From Prorocentrum cordatum (Eukaryota > Sar > Dinophyceae > Prorocentrales > Prorocentraceae), in contig CAUYUJ010015027.1 of NCBI GenBank assembly GCA_963575745.1, positions 796,393-860,392 on the forward strand: a stretch of 64,000 nt of DNA, written 5' to 3'. Made by a program: the position numbers and the translations under genes. This document shows, piece by piece, positions 54,961 through 64,000 of this stretch (positions within the stretch are counted from its first letter, which is position 1; the number at the start of each line of letters is the position of its first letter). The notes beneath the pieces are model-generated. The model saw nothing but the letters and a program-made list of their open reading frames with translations, ran no database searches and was not told the DNA's origin.

Positions 54961-55524
54961 AGGAAAGGGGGTAGAGGACAATCCAGGTGCGCTCGCGCCA
55001 CATCTGACATCCTAGCCATCCCTCCCCCGTCCCTCACATCTGCATCCGCGGACGCGTGCCATAGCCGGCCTGGAACTCCCCCAAAAGACCCCATCGTGTT
55101 ATGCGCAATCGGGTGAGCAGGAGGATCGGCAGGAGGAAAAGGAGGAGCAGAATGCAGAGTATGCGGAATCAGGAGGACGAGGACGAACAGCAGCAAGAAG
55201 CAGCGGGAGGAGCAGGAGGACCAGGGGAGGGCGGAGGAGGGGAAATGAGGGGGGCGACGACGATGAAAAATGGCTCGGATCCAGAAAAGTGGCCCGCGCA
55301 GGGGCGACAGCGCCAATCTGAACGACGGGAGCAAAGCTCCGATCCGAAATTGAGGCACACGTTGCAGCGATCTTGAAACATTGAACAACATCTGATTGTA
55401 CAACGATATAAGAGAAATCACCACTGTCGAATCCTCGTTGTGTAAAAAAGCTGTAGGCGAAGAGAAGCGGCTATCTTCTGGACGGTGCCAGGCAGGAGAG
55501 GAGAGTAGTATTCATAATGTGCTA

Positions 55525-55755
55525 TTGAGGAGGAGGAGGAGGAGGAGGAGGAGGAGGAGGAGGAGGAGGAGGAGGAGGATAGAGGAGCAGCAAGCACGTG
55601 GGAAGACGCGCCGAGTTCGGATTCGGTGGGGAGGAGAGAGAGGAGGAGGAGGAGGAGGAGGAGGAGGAGGAGGGAGGAGGAGGAGGAGGAGGAGGGGGAG
55701 GAGCAGGAGGAGGAGAAGGAGGGAGGAGGAGGAGGAGGAGGAGGAAGAGGAGGAA
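55525..55755 (+). repeat. Two (GAG)n arrays
   Basis: GAG/GGA triplets at 55525-55580 and 55635-55755. Bases 54961-55524 hold no supported gene. Confidence 0.95.
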
Positions 55756-56486
55756 GCCACCGCATACCTATACGACCACCCTTCGGGTGATAAGAGGATT
55801 GGGGGGAGAGGAAGGAACCAACTGCTGGCAACTGCGAGGGGTGTGATGATGACGATGTTGGTGGCGCGCCCTCGAGTTGGCGACGACGCGTGATGACGCT
55901 GTTGCGCCGCGATGTGGTGTCACGGTCGACCCCGCTATTGATCCCATTCGATTGTTCTCATGACCAGCCTTAGTATCGATGGATCTAGCGATCGATCCCA
56001 TTAGCGATCTGACATTAAACGGCGCTGAGTACGATCGGGACACCATCGAGCCAACTCAGTACCACCGCCCCTGCGCTGTGATGGATGTTTGCTGACTGTG
56101 GTGGTTGAGTGTTGATGGTGGTGTGATGTTTTTTTCTGCACTCACGCCATCGGCTCCTAGTGAACTCGCGCTAGAAGCCCGAGCCCGTCGGAGTTGGCGA
56201 CCGTGTCGCTGCCAACACTGTTCATAACCCGACAGAACCTGGCATTGTTCGGGCCACAGAGTTTGTCAGAACGCGGGCCTAAGAAAGCATTCCCGTTGCT
56301 CTTGCGCGCTCGCTGCTGTTGGAGCGCGCACTGTTTGCGCTTACATACATTGCGCGGCCTGCCTTCATGCTAGACACCACTGCGTCAACACCAGAGGCAG
56401 ACCCACTCCGAAGAAAGATGCTCACCACGTGCGCGGCCAGGCTGGGACACGCTCTTCTCCCTTCTGTCACGGCGGCAGTAGCGCCT
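55756..56486. other. No supported gene
   Basis: Mixed sequence with several GATCGATC words around 55970-56010. No motif seen on either strand. Confidence 0.5.
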
Positions 56487-56976
56487 CTATACCGCGCGCG
56501 CATTACGCAGGTGTTCTGGCTTCATTCCCGAGAGCTCGCCTGGCAGAGCTTGGGCCGGGCCGTTAGCGGGCCACCAGAACCCGAGGTCGCGAAGCTGTCT
56601 TGCAACCTGTGCACTGAATTCGTGCGCGCGCAAGTGCACGTACGGCGTCAGTGTAAAGCGCGGCCCTCCCTCGAAAAGCAAACCTTCCGTGGGGCCACCT
56701 GGCATTGAACAAAACGAGCTTACTTTTGACGACATGCGTTTTGCTTTGGTCGGCAGCGAAGTCGTACACCCACAGGCGGCCACCAGTGAAGCGCCCCACC
56801 GCGATCAGCGCAGTCTGGCCTACGTTCGGGTCTTCATGCGCACCTGACTCCGAGGAGCGTGCGACGGCCTTGCTGCAGAACGGCAGCTGCGGCACATGGT
56901 GGCGAATGTTGCCAGGCGCTTCGCGAGGACAGGCTGGGCCACTGAGTCCCTCGAAAGACACGGGCCCCTGGACCTG
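56487..56976 (-). pseudogene. Double-stranded beta-helix (2OG-oxygenase-like) domain remnant
   Basis: On the minus strand a frame open from 56976 reads QTALIAVGRFTGGRLWVYDF and KSKLVLFNARWPHG. The pattern then needs a frame change near 56695, after which TEGLLFEGGPRFTLTPYVH and RQLRDLGFWWP follow to about 56520. The order GG.LWV - LVxFNxRxPH - F.G.RxT/S - LGFxxP is one I associate with a dioxygenase-fold domain common in dinoflagellate retroelement-type proteins. No Met start is visible and both ends are open, so it is a fragment. The retained PHG His would be the distal metal ligand if the fold call is right. Confidence 0.5.
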
Positions 56977-56989
56977 TTAATTGCTTAGT

Positions 56990-57650
56990 TGCCTCGATAC
57001 GCCCGTTTTGAAACGCAACACGTCCCGTGTTCAAGACGTCCGTGTCAATACGTTGCGTGCTGGCTCCACGTATTGGACCACGTTTTGGCGAATGTATCGC
57101 GTCGGAGCTACGTTTTCAGCCTACGTGTTGAGCTCCGTATCAATACGCTACGTGTTGCGTGTTGCGTATCGGGGCAACTAAGGTTAATTGCCGTCCCCAG
57201 TTGGAGACGCGGCCTCTTCCCTAGCGACGGCCTTGGCCGCCGAAGCGACGCTGGCAGCGCCGCATGGCCACACCAATCCTTGTAGCAGGCACTCGAGTCG
57301 ACTCGGCTCCATACGACCTCTCCGTGCCAACTCGGATTCGTCTAAGTCCAGTGCGCCTGGCATGGGTGGTCGCTGGCAGAGCCTGGCGCCCTGTTGGTCG
57401 CTGGCAGAGCCTGGCGCTCCGGGGCAGCTACACGAGCACTGCAGCGCTGGACATGAGCAGCCCTCCGAAAGAACGGACAGGGCGTATGCGCACAGACGAG
57501 CCGACACAACATCGGCGGCCACCGAAAGCTCAAACACTCCGCCCAATCCAGGGATAGCGCGGACATCGAAGGCCCAAACACTACCAGGACGCCACGGGGC
57601 CATGTCTCTCATTCGATCGATCTCATGTTTGATCTCTCTCTCTCTCCCTC
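56990..57650. other. No supported gene
   Basis: ACGTATTG/CGTGTTG words recur around 56995-57175. The remainder is featureless GC-rich DNA. Confidence 0.5.
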
Positions 57651-57654
57651 TACA

Positions 57655-58130
57655 TCTCACTAGTGACCCTTCTATCGATCACACTATCGATCGCCCTATC
57701 GATCACCAAGGGGCACCGGTGGGACTTCGACGGGGCACCGAAGGGACACCGACGGGACACCCGCGGGACACCAACAGGACATTGACGGGATACCACTGGG
57801 CACCATCGGCACGCCATCGGGACACCAATCGATCTCATGTTCGATCTCCCTCTCACTATCGGCCCCACTATCGATCTAACAATCGATCTCACCTCGGGAC
57901 ACCGGCGGGACACCACGGGACACCGACTGAACGGCGACGGGACGACGACGGGACAGCCGCAGAACACCGACGGGACACCGACGGAACACAGACGGGACAC
58001 CGGCGGGACACCATGGCGGCACAACCCGGCCACCGCCCGCCCACCGCAGGGGAGAGGCGGACAGCGACGGGACACCACGGCGGGACAGTCCGGCCACCGC
58101 CCGCCCACGTGGGAGGGAGTAGGGGCGGTC
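57655..58130 (+). repeat. 11-bp GGGACACCGAC minisatellite with TATCGATC tracts
   Basis: CTATCGATC repeats (57670-57705 and 57855-57885) alternate with irregular GGGACACCGAC units (57720-57830 and 57895-58090). Confidence 0.85.
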
Positions 58131-59219
58131 AACGGCTATTGACCCGCCCTAGCCACACCAGAGTCATTCTTCTCGCACGCCCACGCAGCCCGAATCCGAA
58201 ACTGATTTCCCAGTGGGGGGCTCTCCGTCCCACTTCGATCTTGCCCCCCAACCTCCAATCACATCCTTTCCCCCACCCATCACCTGGCGTCGCGCCGCCC
58301 GTGCCAGGAGTACCTCGAGGACGCGATCAGCCGGGTCCCGCCTGGGAACGGCACGACGGCGATAGCTTCCCGGGGAGGATTGAACGAGAAAGGACGTCGA
58401 GATCCGTACGTCACAGTTTTGTCGCACCGTGCGGTTTGGCCGAGTTACGGGCCCCTCACGTATCGAGCCAGCGCGAGAGACGCCGCGGAATGATGCGGCC
58501 TAGGGGCTCGGTCCTTCAATTCTGCGACGTCGGATCTCATGGGAGGGGATGGGGAGGGAGGATGGAAAAGGAAGCGGACGAGGAGGAGGAGCAGCAGGAG
58601 GCGGCTTGCTCCTCCTTCCCATCTCGCTCCTGATTATTGTTCACGCTATTCATGCTCGTGCCTTTGCTCTTGCCGCTGTCTGATCTCGTCTTGCTCCGTT
58701 CCCCCCGTCTCGTCTGGGACGATTTGGGGCGACGCAAAGGCGATCCTCTACGTGAACGAGATGCAGCACATGCCACAGGCGCGAGCCAGCTCCTTCTCCA
58801 GCCCTCAGGGGCCCTCAGGACTTGAAGGGGAAGGCGGCTGGTCTGACGCGGCGGGCGCTTCGGGAGGGCCTTCACGATGTGGGGAGCTGCGGGGCGGCGG
58901 GGGTGAAACCTCCCCTGCGAAGGCCAAGTCTTATCCGTCTCCCGGGGGGAGGCTGCCACGGTTTGGGTTGCTGGGCCTTTGGGGGTCTGGCTTGGCTGGG
59001 CCCTGTGTGGCCTGGCGTTGGGGCATCTTGGCCACTTTGCGCGTGTGCTGTTCCCGTGTGTGGGGAGGCTCTTCCCCCCTCGGCGCGGGGCGGCAGGGCG
59101 TTTGCTCTGCGGGGAGGGGGCCCTGCCCCCATGTGGTCAGCACACCCTTGTGCGTCCGGATTCCTGATCCATCGTTCCTCTTCCCTCCCTTCTCCGTCCC
59201 CGTTGTTCCTCATCATCAT
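58131..59219. other. No supported gene; short GAG tract
   Basis: A GAG-rich piece lies at 58560-58612. The rest is GC-rich DNA with open frames but no motif. Confidence 0.55.
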
Positions 59220-59490
59220 CCTGATCCTGCTCCTCCTCATTCTCCCTCCTCATTTTCCTCCTCCTCATCCTCCTCATCACCACCGCCACCATCATCATCA
59301 GCAGCAGCATCATCATCACCACAACCACCATCATCATCATCATCAGCAGCAGCATCATCATCCCACTCCCCGCCCCTCCTCCATCCCTTGAGGATTCTGG
59401 AGGCCTCGCAAGGCCCGCAAAGGGTTAGAAACGTCAGAAACAAATTGCCGTCGAACCTCGAACCTCGACACACACACACACACACACACT
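59220..59490 (+). repeat. CTC, ATC/CAC triplets and (AC)n
   Basis: CTC (59225-59275), ATC/ACC/AGC triplets (59276-59365) and an AC dinucleotide tract (59469-59489). Confidence 0.95.
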
Positions 59491-59589
59491 CCTAGAGCAA
59501 GAGGAGCAGGACGAGGCCTGAAAAGGGCCACAGACTTCAAAACTTGCGTCCTCGATCCTCGAAGCGCCTAGAGAAAGAGGAGCAGGAGT

Positions 59590-59900
59590 AGGAGGAGGAG
59601 GAGGAGGAGGCGACGACGACGACGACGTCGACGGCGGCGGCGGCGGTGGCGGCGGCGGTGGCGGCGGCAACAACGGCCACGTCGACGACGACCCGAAGAG
59701 GCGCCCCTGCTCGCCGCCGTCCTTCCGCACATGCTGCTGGCCCTCCTTAGATGGCAGGAGCGCGTCTTCCCCACCGCGCGCGCCTCACTGCGCGCGCCGC
59801 CGCCGACAACGAAAACGACGGGGCCGACGCCAGACATCCGACGGTCCCGACCCCAGAGGTCCCGACCCCAAAGGTCCCGACCCAGAGATGGTCCCGACCC
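59590..59900 (+). repeat. GAG/GAC/GGC triplets and a GGTCCCGACCCC minisatellite
   Basis: GAG, GAC and GGC triplets fill 59590-59690. GGTCCCGACCCCAGA-type units of about 15 bp repeat at 59843-59900. Confidence 0.85.
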
Positions 59901-59984
59901 CTTCGATCGCTCCCTTGGATTCGGTTTGAAAGCTGCTTGTGAAGATGATGCCAGCTACACAGCTGAGGAAGCTGACAAACCATA

Positions 59985-60430
59985 GCGACCGACGTGCAGG
60001 AATGGCATACAGGAGTTGACGATCTTGTATTTTAGGGACTTGACGTGCACTAGTAACTTCGTTGTCGCGGTGCCCTGCCTGGCCGTCCCACCCGGGCTTT
60101 TCACCGCACTTATTTTATTCCTCCTCCGACCCCTTCGATCTATGTTTGACGGTCCCGGGGCCCGATGGCAGGCCCCAAAGGCCGAAGTCGAAGACAACGC
60201 CGTGGCTGAACAAATCATACCGTCCGGTGTTTGGGGCGACGCCGGCGGCGACAGCAGCGGCGGCGGCGGTGGCAACGGCGGCGACAGCGACGATGACTGC
60301 TGCAGCTGCTCGCGGCCGCGCCTCGCCGCGCCTGTGCGCGCGGCCGCCGCCTCCCTGGGGCGGGAGCGCCTCGCTGCACTGGGCCAGCGGCCGCCTCCTC
60401 GCTCCGAGGCAGCGGCTCTTCGCCGAGGAA
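59985..60430. other. No supported gene
   Basis: GGC-rich sequence at 60240-60290; otherwise nothing recognisable. Confidence 0.5.
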
Positions 60431-60570
60431 GTGGGAGGATGGCGACGACGACGACGACGCCGACGCCGACGCCGACGACGGCGACGACGACGCCGACGAC
60501 GCAAACGACGACGACGCAAACGACGACGACGCAAACGACGACGACGCAAACGACGACAACGACGCCGACG
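60430..60570 (+). repeat. (GAC)n and 15-bp CGACGACGACGCAAA array
   Basis: GACGCC/GAC triplets lead into four perfect 15-bp units at about 60494-60560. Confidence 0.95.
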
Positions 60571-60845
60571 ATGGCGCAGGCTGGGGCTTCAGCATTGGGG
60601 CTGGGCCCCCTCGCCAGGAGAGCCGCGCCCCTCCGCTGCACGAGTTCCGCCCGCTGCTGGCAGCGCTGAACCGGGACGGCTGGTCGGACCCCGCTGTCGC
60701 CGTGGCCGCCGCCGCCCGCTGGTCGCCGTGACCGCCGTTGCCGTCGTCGTCATCCTTCTCCGCCTCCTCTTCCTCCCCCTCCTCCTGTATCATCCTCCCT
60801 GCTCCGCTTGCGCACGAACGAGCTCGCGAGGGAGCGCGCGAGGAA

Positions 60846-60890
60846 GAGGATGAGGACCGGAGTAAATCCAAGATACATCCAAGATGCTGC
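60846..60890 (+). mobile_element. Family A leader fragment
   Basis: GAGGACCGGAGTAAATCCAA and the following GATACATCCAAGATGCTGCA match the Family A leader with several changes. The later units are absent, so this is a truncated or decayed copy. Bases 60891-61369 hold nothing supported. Confidence 0.65.
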
Positions 60891-61369
60891 AATATTGGAG
60901 TACGTAAAAAAAAGGTTTGGACAAACCACGACGCCGGAGGCGTAGGATCTTCGATCCGCGAGGTCGCTCCAGGGGTCAGAAAGGGGGGAGAGATCTGCCC
61001 GGCGGCAGGTCTGGCCGCCTGCTACACACGCGGTCGCCGGGGAATTGGGAGGACGTGACCTTCAGCCCGGTGGAGGCCCGGCAACCGTCGTCGTCCTTCT
61101 CCTCCGCCACGCGCGTCCGCTATTCGGTCGGTTCGGTTGCGTCGCGTTCGGTCGGTTTGGTATCGCTGCTGTGCCGCTGCGCCCTTTCAGGCCTGGATCG
61201 CGGCCTGGCTGTTTCGGTCGGGTTCGGTCTCGCTGACCAGCCACAGGACCAGGGAGTCTTCGGGGGGGCACTGTGGTCCCCTCCTCTTGCCGCGCGCGAG
61301 GGAAATGAGGAGGCCAAAAGTTGGGACCGTGGCATCCCATGCCCCTCCCTGTCCTCTCCGCGCTCGCCC

Positions 61370-61900
61370 TGGATCCCTCGAAGCTCTCCAAGACGGCTCA
61401 AGAGGCGCCAAGAGGGCCCCGAGATGCCCGAAGGGGACCCTCAGAGCCCCAGGTAGGCCATGAGGGGCCCTGAACACGTTCCCAAGATACCCCCAGGAGG
61501 CCATTCCTTGCATGCGCATGTGGATTTCCACTTGTTCTTAGGTCCGGAAAGGGTGTGATAATGGATTCGTCGTGGGGTCAGTCTTGTGAGGGCCCCGAGG
61601 TCCTTCGGATGCCTCGAGAGTGCACCACGAGGCCCGCCCCTGTGACAGCCCAAGGGGCGCTCAAGACGGTCCCAAGAAGATCCCAGGAGGGTTCCAAGGG
61701 GCTCTAAGAGACTCCTACGAGGGCCTGCAGACGATCCACGAGACAAGCTCAACGGCACCGAGACCTCAAGGCAGCCCCAACGGGCCCAAGAAAGCCCCAA
61801 AAGCTGCTTACGCGTGTAGCTGGTCACGCGTATCTGGAGCTCTCCGAGCGAAACTTTGGAGAACTCTTCGTGATCAGTTTCGTGGGTCGTGAGCTTTTCT
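61370..61900 (-). mobile_element. Family B-like repeat fragment
   Basis: CCAAGACGGCTCAAGAGGCG and similar CCAAGAGGGCCCC words match Family B on the minus strand at 61385-61500 and 61660-61800. The anchor motif was not found, so it may be a diverged copy. Confidence 0.5.
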
Positions 61901-62104
61901 TGAGTGGGCCTCCGTATAGGTTTGGCTACGACACGTAGTCCTGCATGAAATGTCGGTTGCCAATGCGCCTGGTAAGTATTGGACATATGCGAGCACCGTC
62001 GTGGATGGGGCGGGCATTCACACAGGACACCCCCCGTAGAAAGAAGAGGGAGAGGAGTAAGATAACGAGGTAAAGAAGAATATTGAGCAGGATGTGAGTC
62101 ACGG

Positions 62105-62395
62105 AATGGAGGAGAAGGAGGAAGAAGAGGAGGAGGCGGAGGAGGAGGAGGAGGAGGAGGAGGGGAGGATGAAAATCCAAAGGTGGAGTGGGGAAGGAGG
62201 CGAACCAATAAGGGGGGGCAACACGGCGGAGGAGAAGGAGGATGAAGGCGGTGAGGGCGAGGGAAGGATAGAAGGATGAAACCAAGGGCGAGCATGGATG
62301 TGGAGAGGCAGGGTGAGGCAGGAATGCTAACCATGTGAGAGAGATAAAGAGAGTGAGAGAGAGTGAGAGAAAGAGGAGGGGGGATAAGGGAAATA

Positions 62396-62446
<51 letters not shown>

Positions 62447-62522
62447 GTGATGGTGATGGTGATGGTGATGGTGATGGTGATGGTGATGGTGATGGTGAGG
62501 AGGAGGAGGAGGAGGAGGAGGA
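62105..62522 (+). repeat. GAG array, then (GAT)n and (GGTGAT)n
   Basis: GAG triplets at 62108-62165; GAT at 62397-62444 changing to GGTGAT hexamers (62445-62497) and GAG (62498-62522), the same order of motifs as the array at 15985-16494. Confidence 0.95.
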
Positions 62523-63490
62523 TAATGCGGACTTAGGGTAAGTTCAGCATCGCTATCTGACTGCGACATGCTGCGTGTTCTAGCTGCCCGTGCGTGTTCA
62601 TCCACCGCGCAACAGTACTCCCCCGCGCCGCAGTCAGCATCACATTCGCCCATGCAGCGCATGAGGAAACCAGGATGACTTCATCCATAATGTCCCACTC
62701 GCTGTCAGTATGATCTGAATTGGGGCGGGGTCGACGTCAGGAGCTGATCTTAGCATGTTGCTCCGTTGGCCCTGGCCCACCGCGCTTCGGCGCGACACGC
62801 TCATAATCACGTCCCACTCGCCAAGCGTCAACGTTCCGAGCTCGTCGCAGCCTCTCGCCGATCGAGGCAGAGCGTCACGCTATCTGCGTGCAGGGCATAG
62901 CGTGTCGCCAGGGCCGCCGCCGCGACACGCTAATCAACAGATCCCGACCTTAGAACCTGAGCTCGCGCGAAGCGCGCGCGAGGTACTAGGATGTGTTCCT
63001 CTGTATACCTATTTACTTATGATGTATACATAGTTGCGTATATCCGTGCGCATACAGAACTAAGGCACATACCTACAGCACAAAAGTGCACATGAGCCCA
63101 TCGAGTCGCGACATTCTAAGCTGCGCATGCGTGCAAACACATGCCCGTTTTTGGTGTGTTACAGCGCTACTGATACCCTCATGGATATCAACGCGCTCGC
63201 TTTCACAAAACGAGACGTCATCACGAGCAGCAACACCACCATCAACCCTAAATGCATCCTTCGCGTATATGGTTCAAGGCATGCTGATCCAGCTTGGGCC
63301 TCAGCGTGAGGCCTAGCTACTGAGTCATTGCATCGATTCCCCCCAACAGTGCTTTAGGGTCTCTGACGTGTTTTAGGAGGAACTGGGTCTGCGTGTTGGT
63401 CCAGCGACACTGTCGCCGCCCCGTCGCCGCCTCGTCGCAGCCAGTCGTCTGGGCCTGCGTGTTAGTCCAGCGGCTATTGTCTGCATAGCA
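62523..63490. other. No supported gene
   Basis: CGACACGCT occurs at about 62792 and 62923; otherwise nothing recognisable. Confidence 0.5.
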
Positions 63491-63499
63491 TAGATTGCA

Positions 63500-63602
63500 C
63501 AGCACATACTGCACAGCATAGATCGCACCACAGGTGGCACCACATGTATTGCACCACATCGATTGCACCGCATACATTGCACCACATACGTTGCACCACA
63601 GA
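63500..63602 (+). repeat. 14-bp GCACCACATACATT minisatellite
   Basis: GCACC landmarks at 63525, 63537, 63551, 63565, 63579 and 63593 (period 14, one of 12). Bases 63603-64000 hold no supported feature. Confidence 0.85.
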
Positions 63603-64000
63603 CCTTCCCCTTCGAAAAAGAAAATAGGTTCTACCATCCTCCCCACCCCGGATTTATCGATTCCACGGGAACCCATGCAAAACACGCATGATTCTGACCA
63701 AATGTCCATCATACCTGTGAATTCATACTATCCCAGGCAGGCCGGTATCGGTCCCCCTTCGGTCCCTTTGCAAAAAATACTACGCGCGCATATTCGTTTA
63801 TCAAAAACCATAAGTTTTCAAGAACCCCTTGCAACAAATGGGACGAAGTGCACACACGCGCGTCGTCGCGCGCGCATGCCGAAATTCTTCCCAAAACCTT
63901 CGGTGTCAGAAGGATTTCAAAATCGAGTGTCCAAAAACATAGATAAACATATAAGGGATTGAAACACGGATTATCAGCAAAAGCGTGCGCGCGATCTTGC

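Noticed and set aside
57188-58633. Plus-strand 481-codon frame
   Set aside because: It runs through the GGGACACCGAC and TATCGATC repeats and a GAG tract; composition follows the repeats.

Overview
The window looks like nuclear DNA of a dinoflagellate. The best evidence is the 22-nt dinoflagellate spliced-leader (SL) sequence, present as two exact copies (1226-1247 and 40840-40861) and two decayed copies (10699-10720 with 3 mismatches, 35109-35130 with 5). The DNA is GC-rich and crowded with trinucleotide arrays (GAG/CTC, GAT, GAC). It holds retroelement wreckage and no intact host gene that I can recognise. The genus cannot be told from the sequence alone.

Layout. 1-9.2 kb: a heavily frameshifted LINE relic (LINE-1) that starts with an SL copy and is followed by a decayed coding tract with a 48-bp in-frame repeat. 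9.2-13 kb: two 104-bp hairpins, a third SL-like site and an unrecognised 349-codon ORF between CTC arrays. 13-18 kb: two copies of a composite repeat (Family A), a LINE reverse-transcriptase tail fragment and long CTC and GAT arrays. 18.2-23.3 kb: a satellite block made of 77-bp units, a G-rich satellite with a roughly 648-bp higher-order period, a 12-bp minisatellite, a Family B repeat, then more 77-bp units. 23.5-40.7 kb: mostly non-coding DNA with a third Family A copy, other tandem repeats, an inverted tandem array at 32.5-33.4 kb and degraded gag-like sequence. 40.8-47.3 kb: LINE-2, a nearly intact LINE. 47.4-64 kb: Family A and B copies, simple repeats and a minus-strand pseudogene resembling the dioxygenase-fold domain seen in dinoflagellate retroelements.

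LINE-2 is the key element. It runs from an SL copy through ORF1 (zinc finger plus coiled coil) and ORF2 (endonuclease, reverse transcriptase with YVDD, RNase H) to a short A-tract. A 13-bp direct repeat flanks it. It lies inside a (GAG)n array that is itself the head of a Family A copy. Its only visible lesions are one TGA codon and one extra C in a C-run. LINE-1 and the third SL-like locus are also bracketed by triplet arrays. Together this suggests trans-spliced LINE RNA that was reverse transcribed into GAG/CTC microsatellites.

The most unusual undescribed structure is Family A: a (GAG)n head, a conserved leader of about 50 nt, tandem units of about 73 bp, tandem units of about 82 bp, and a conserved tail. 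Five copies and at least two fragments occur, and two of the copies carry nested insertions. Most long reading frames in the window are translations of simple repeats and are not annotated.
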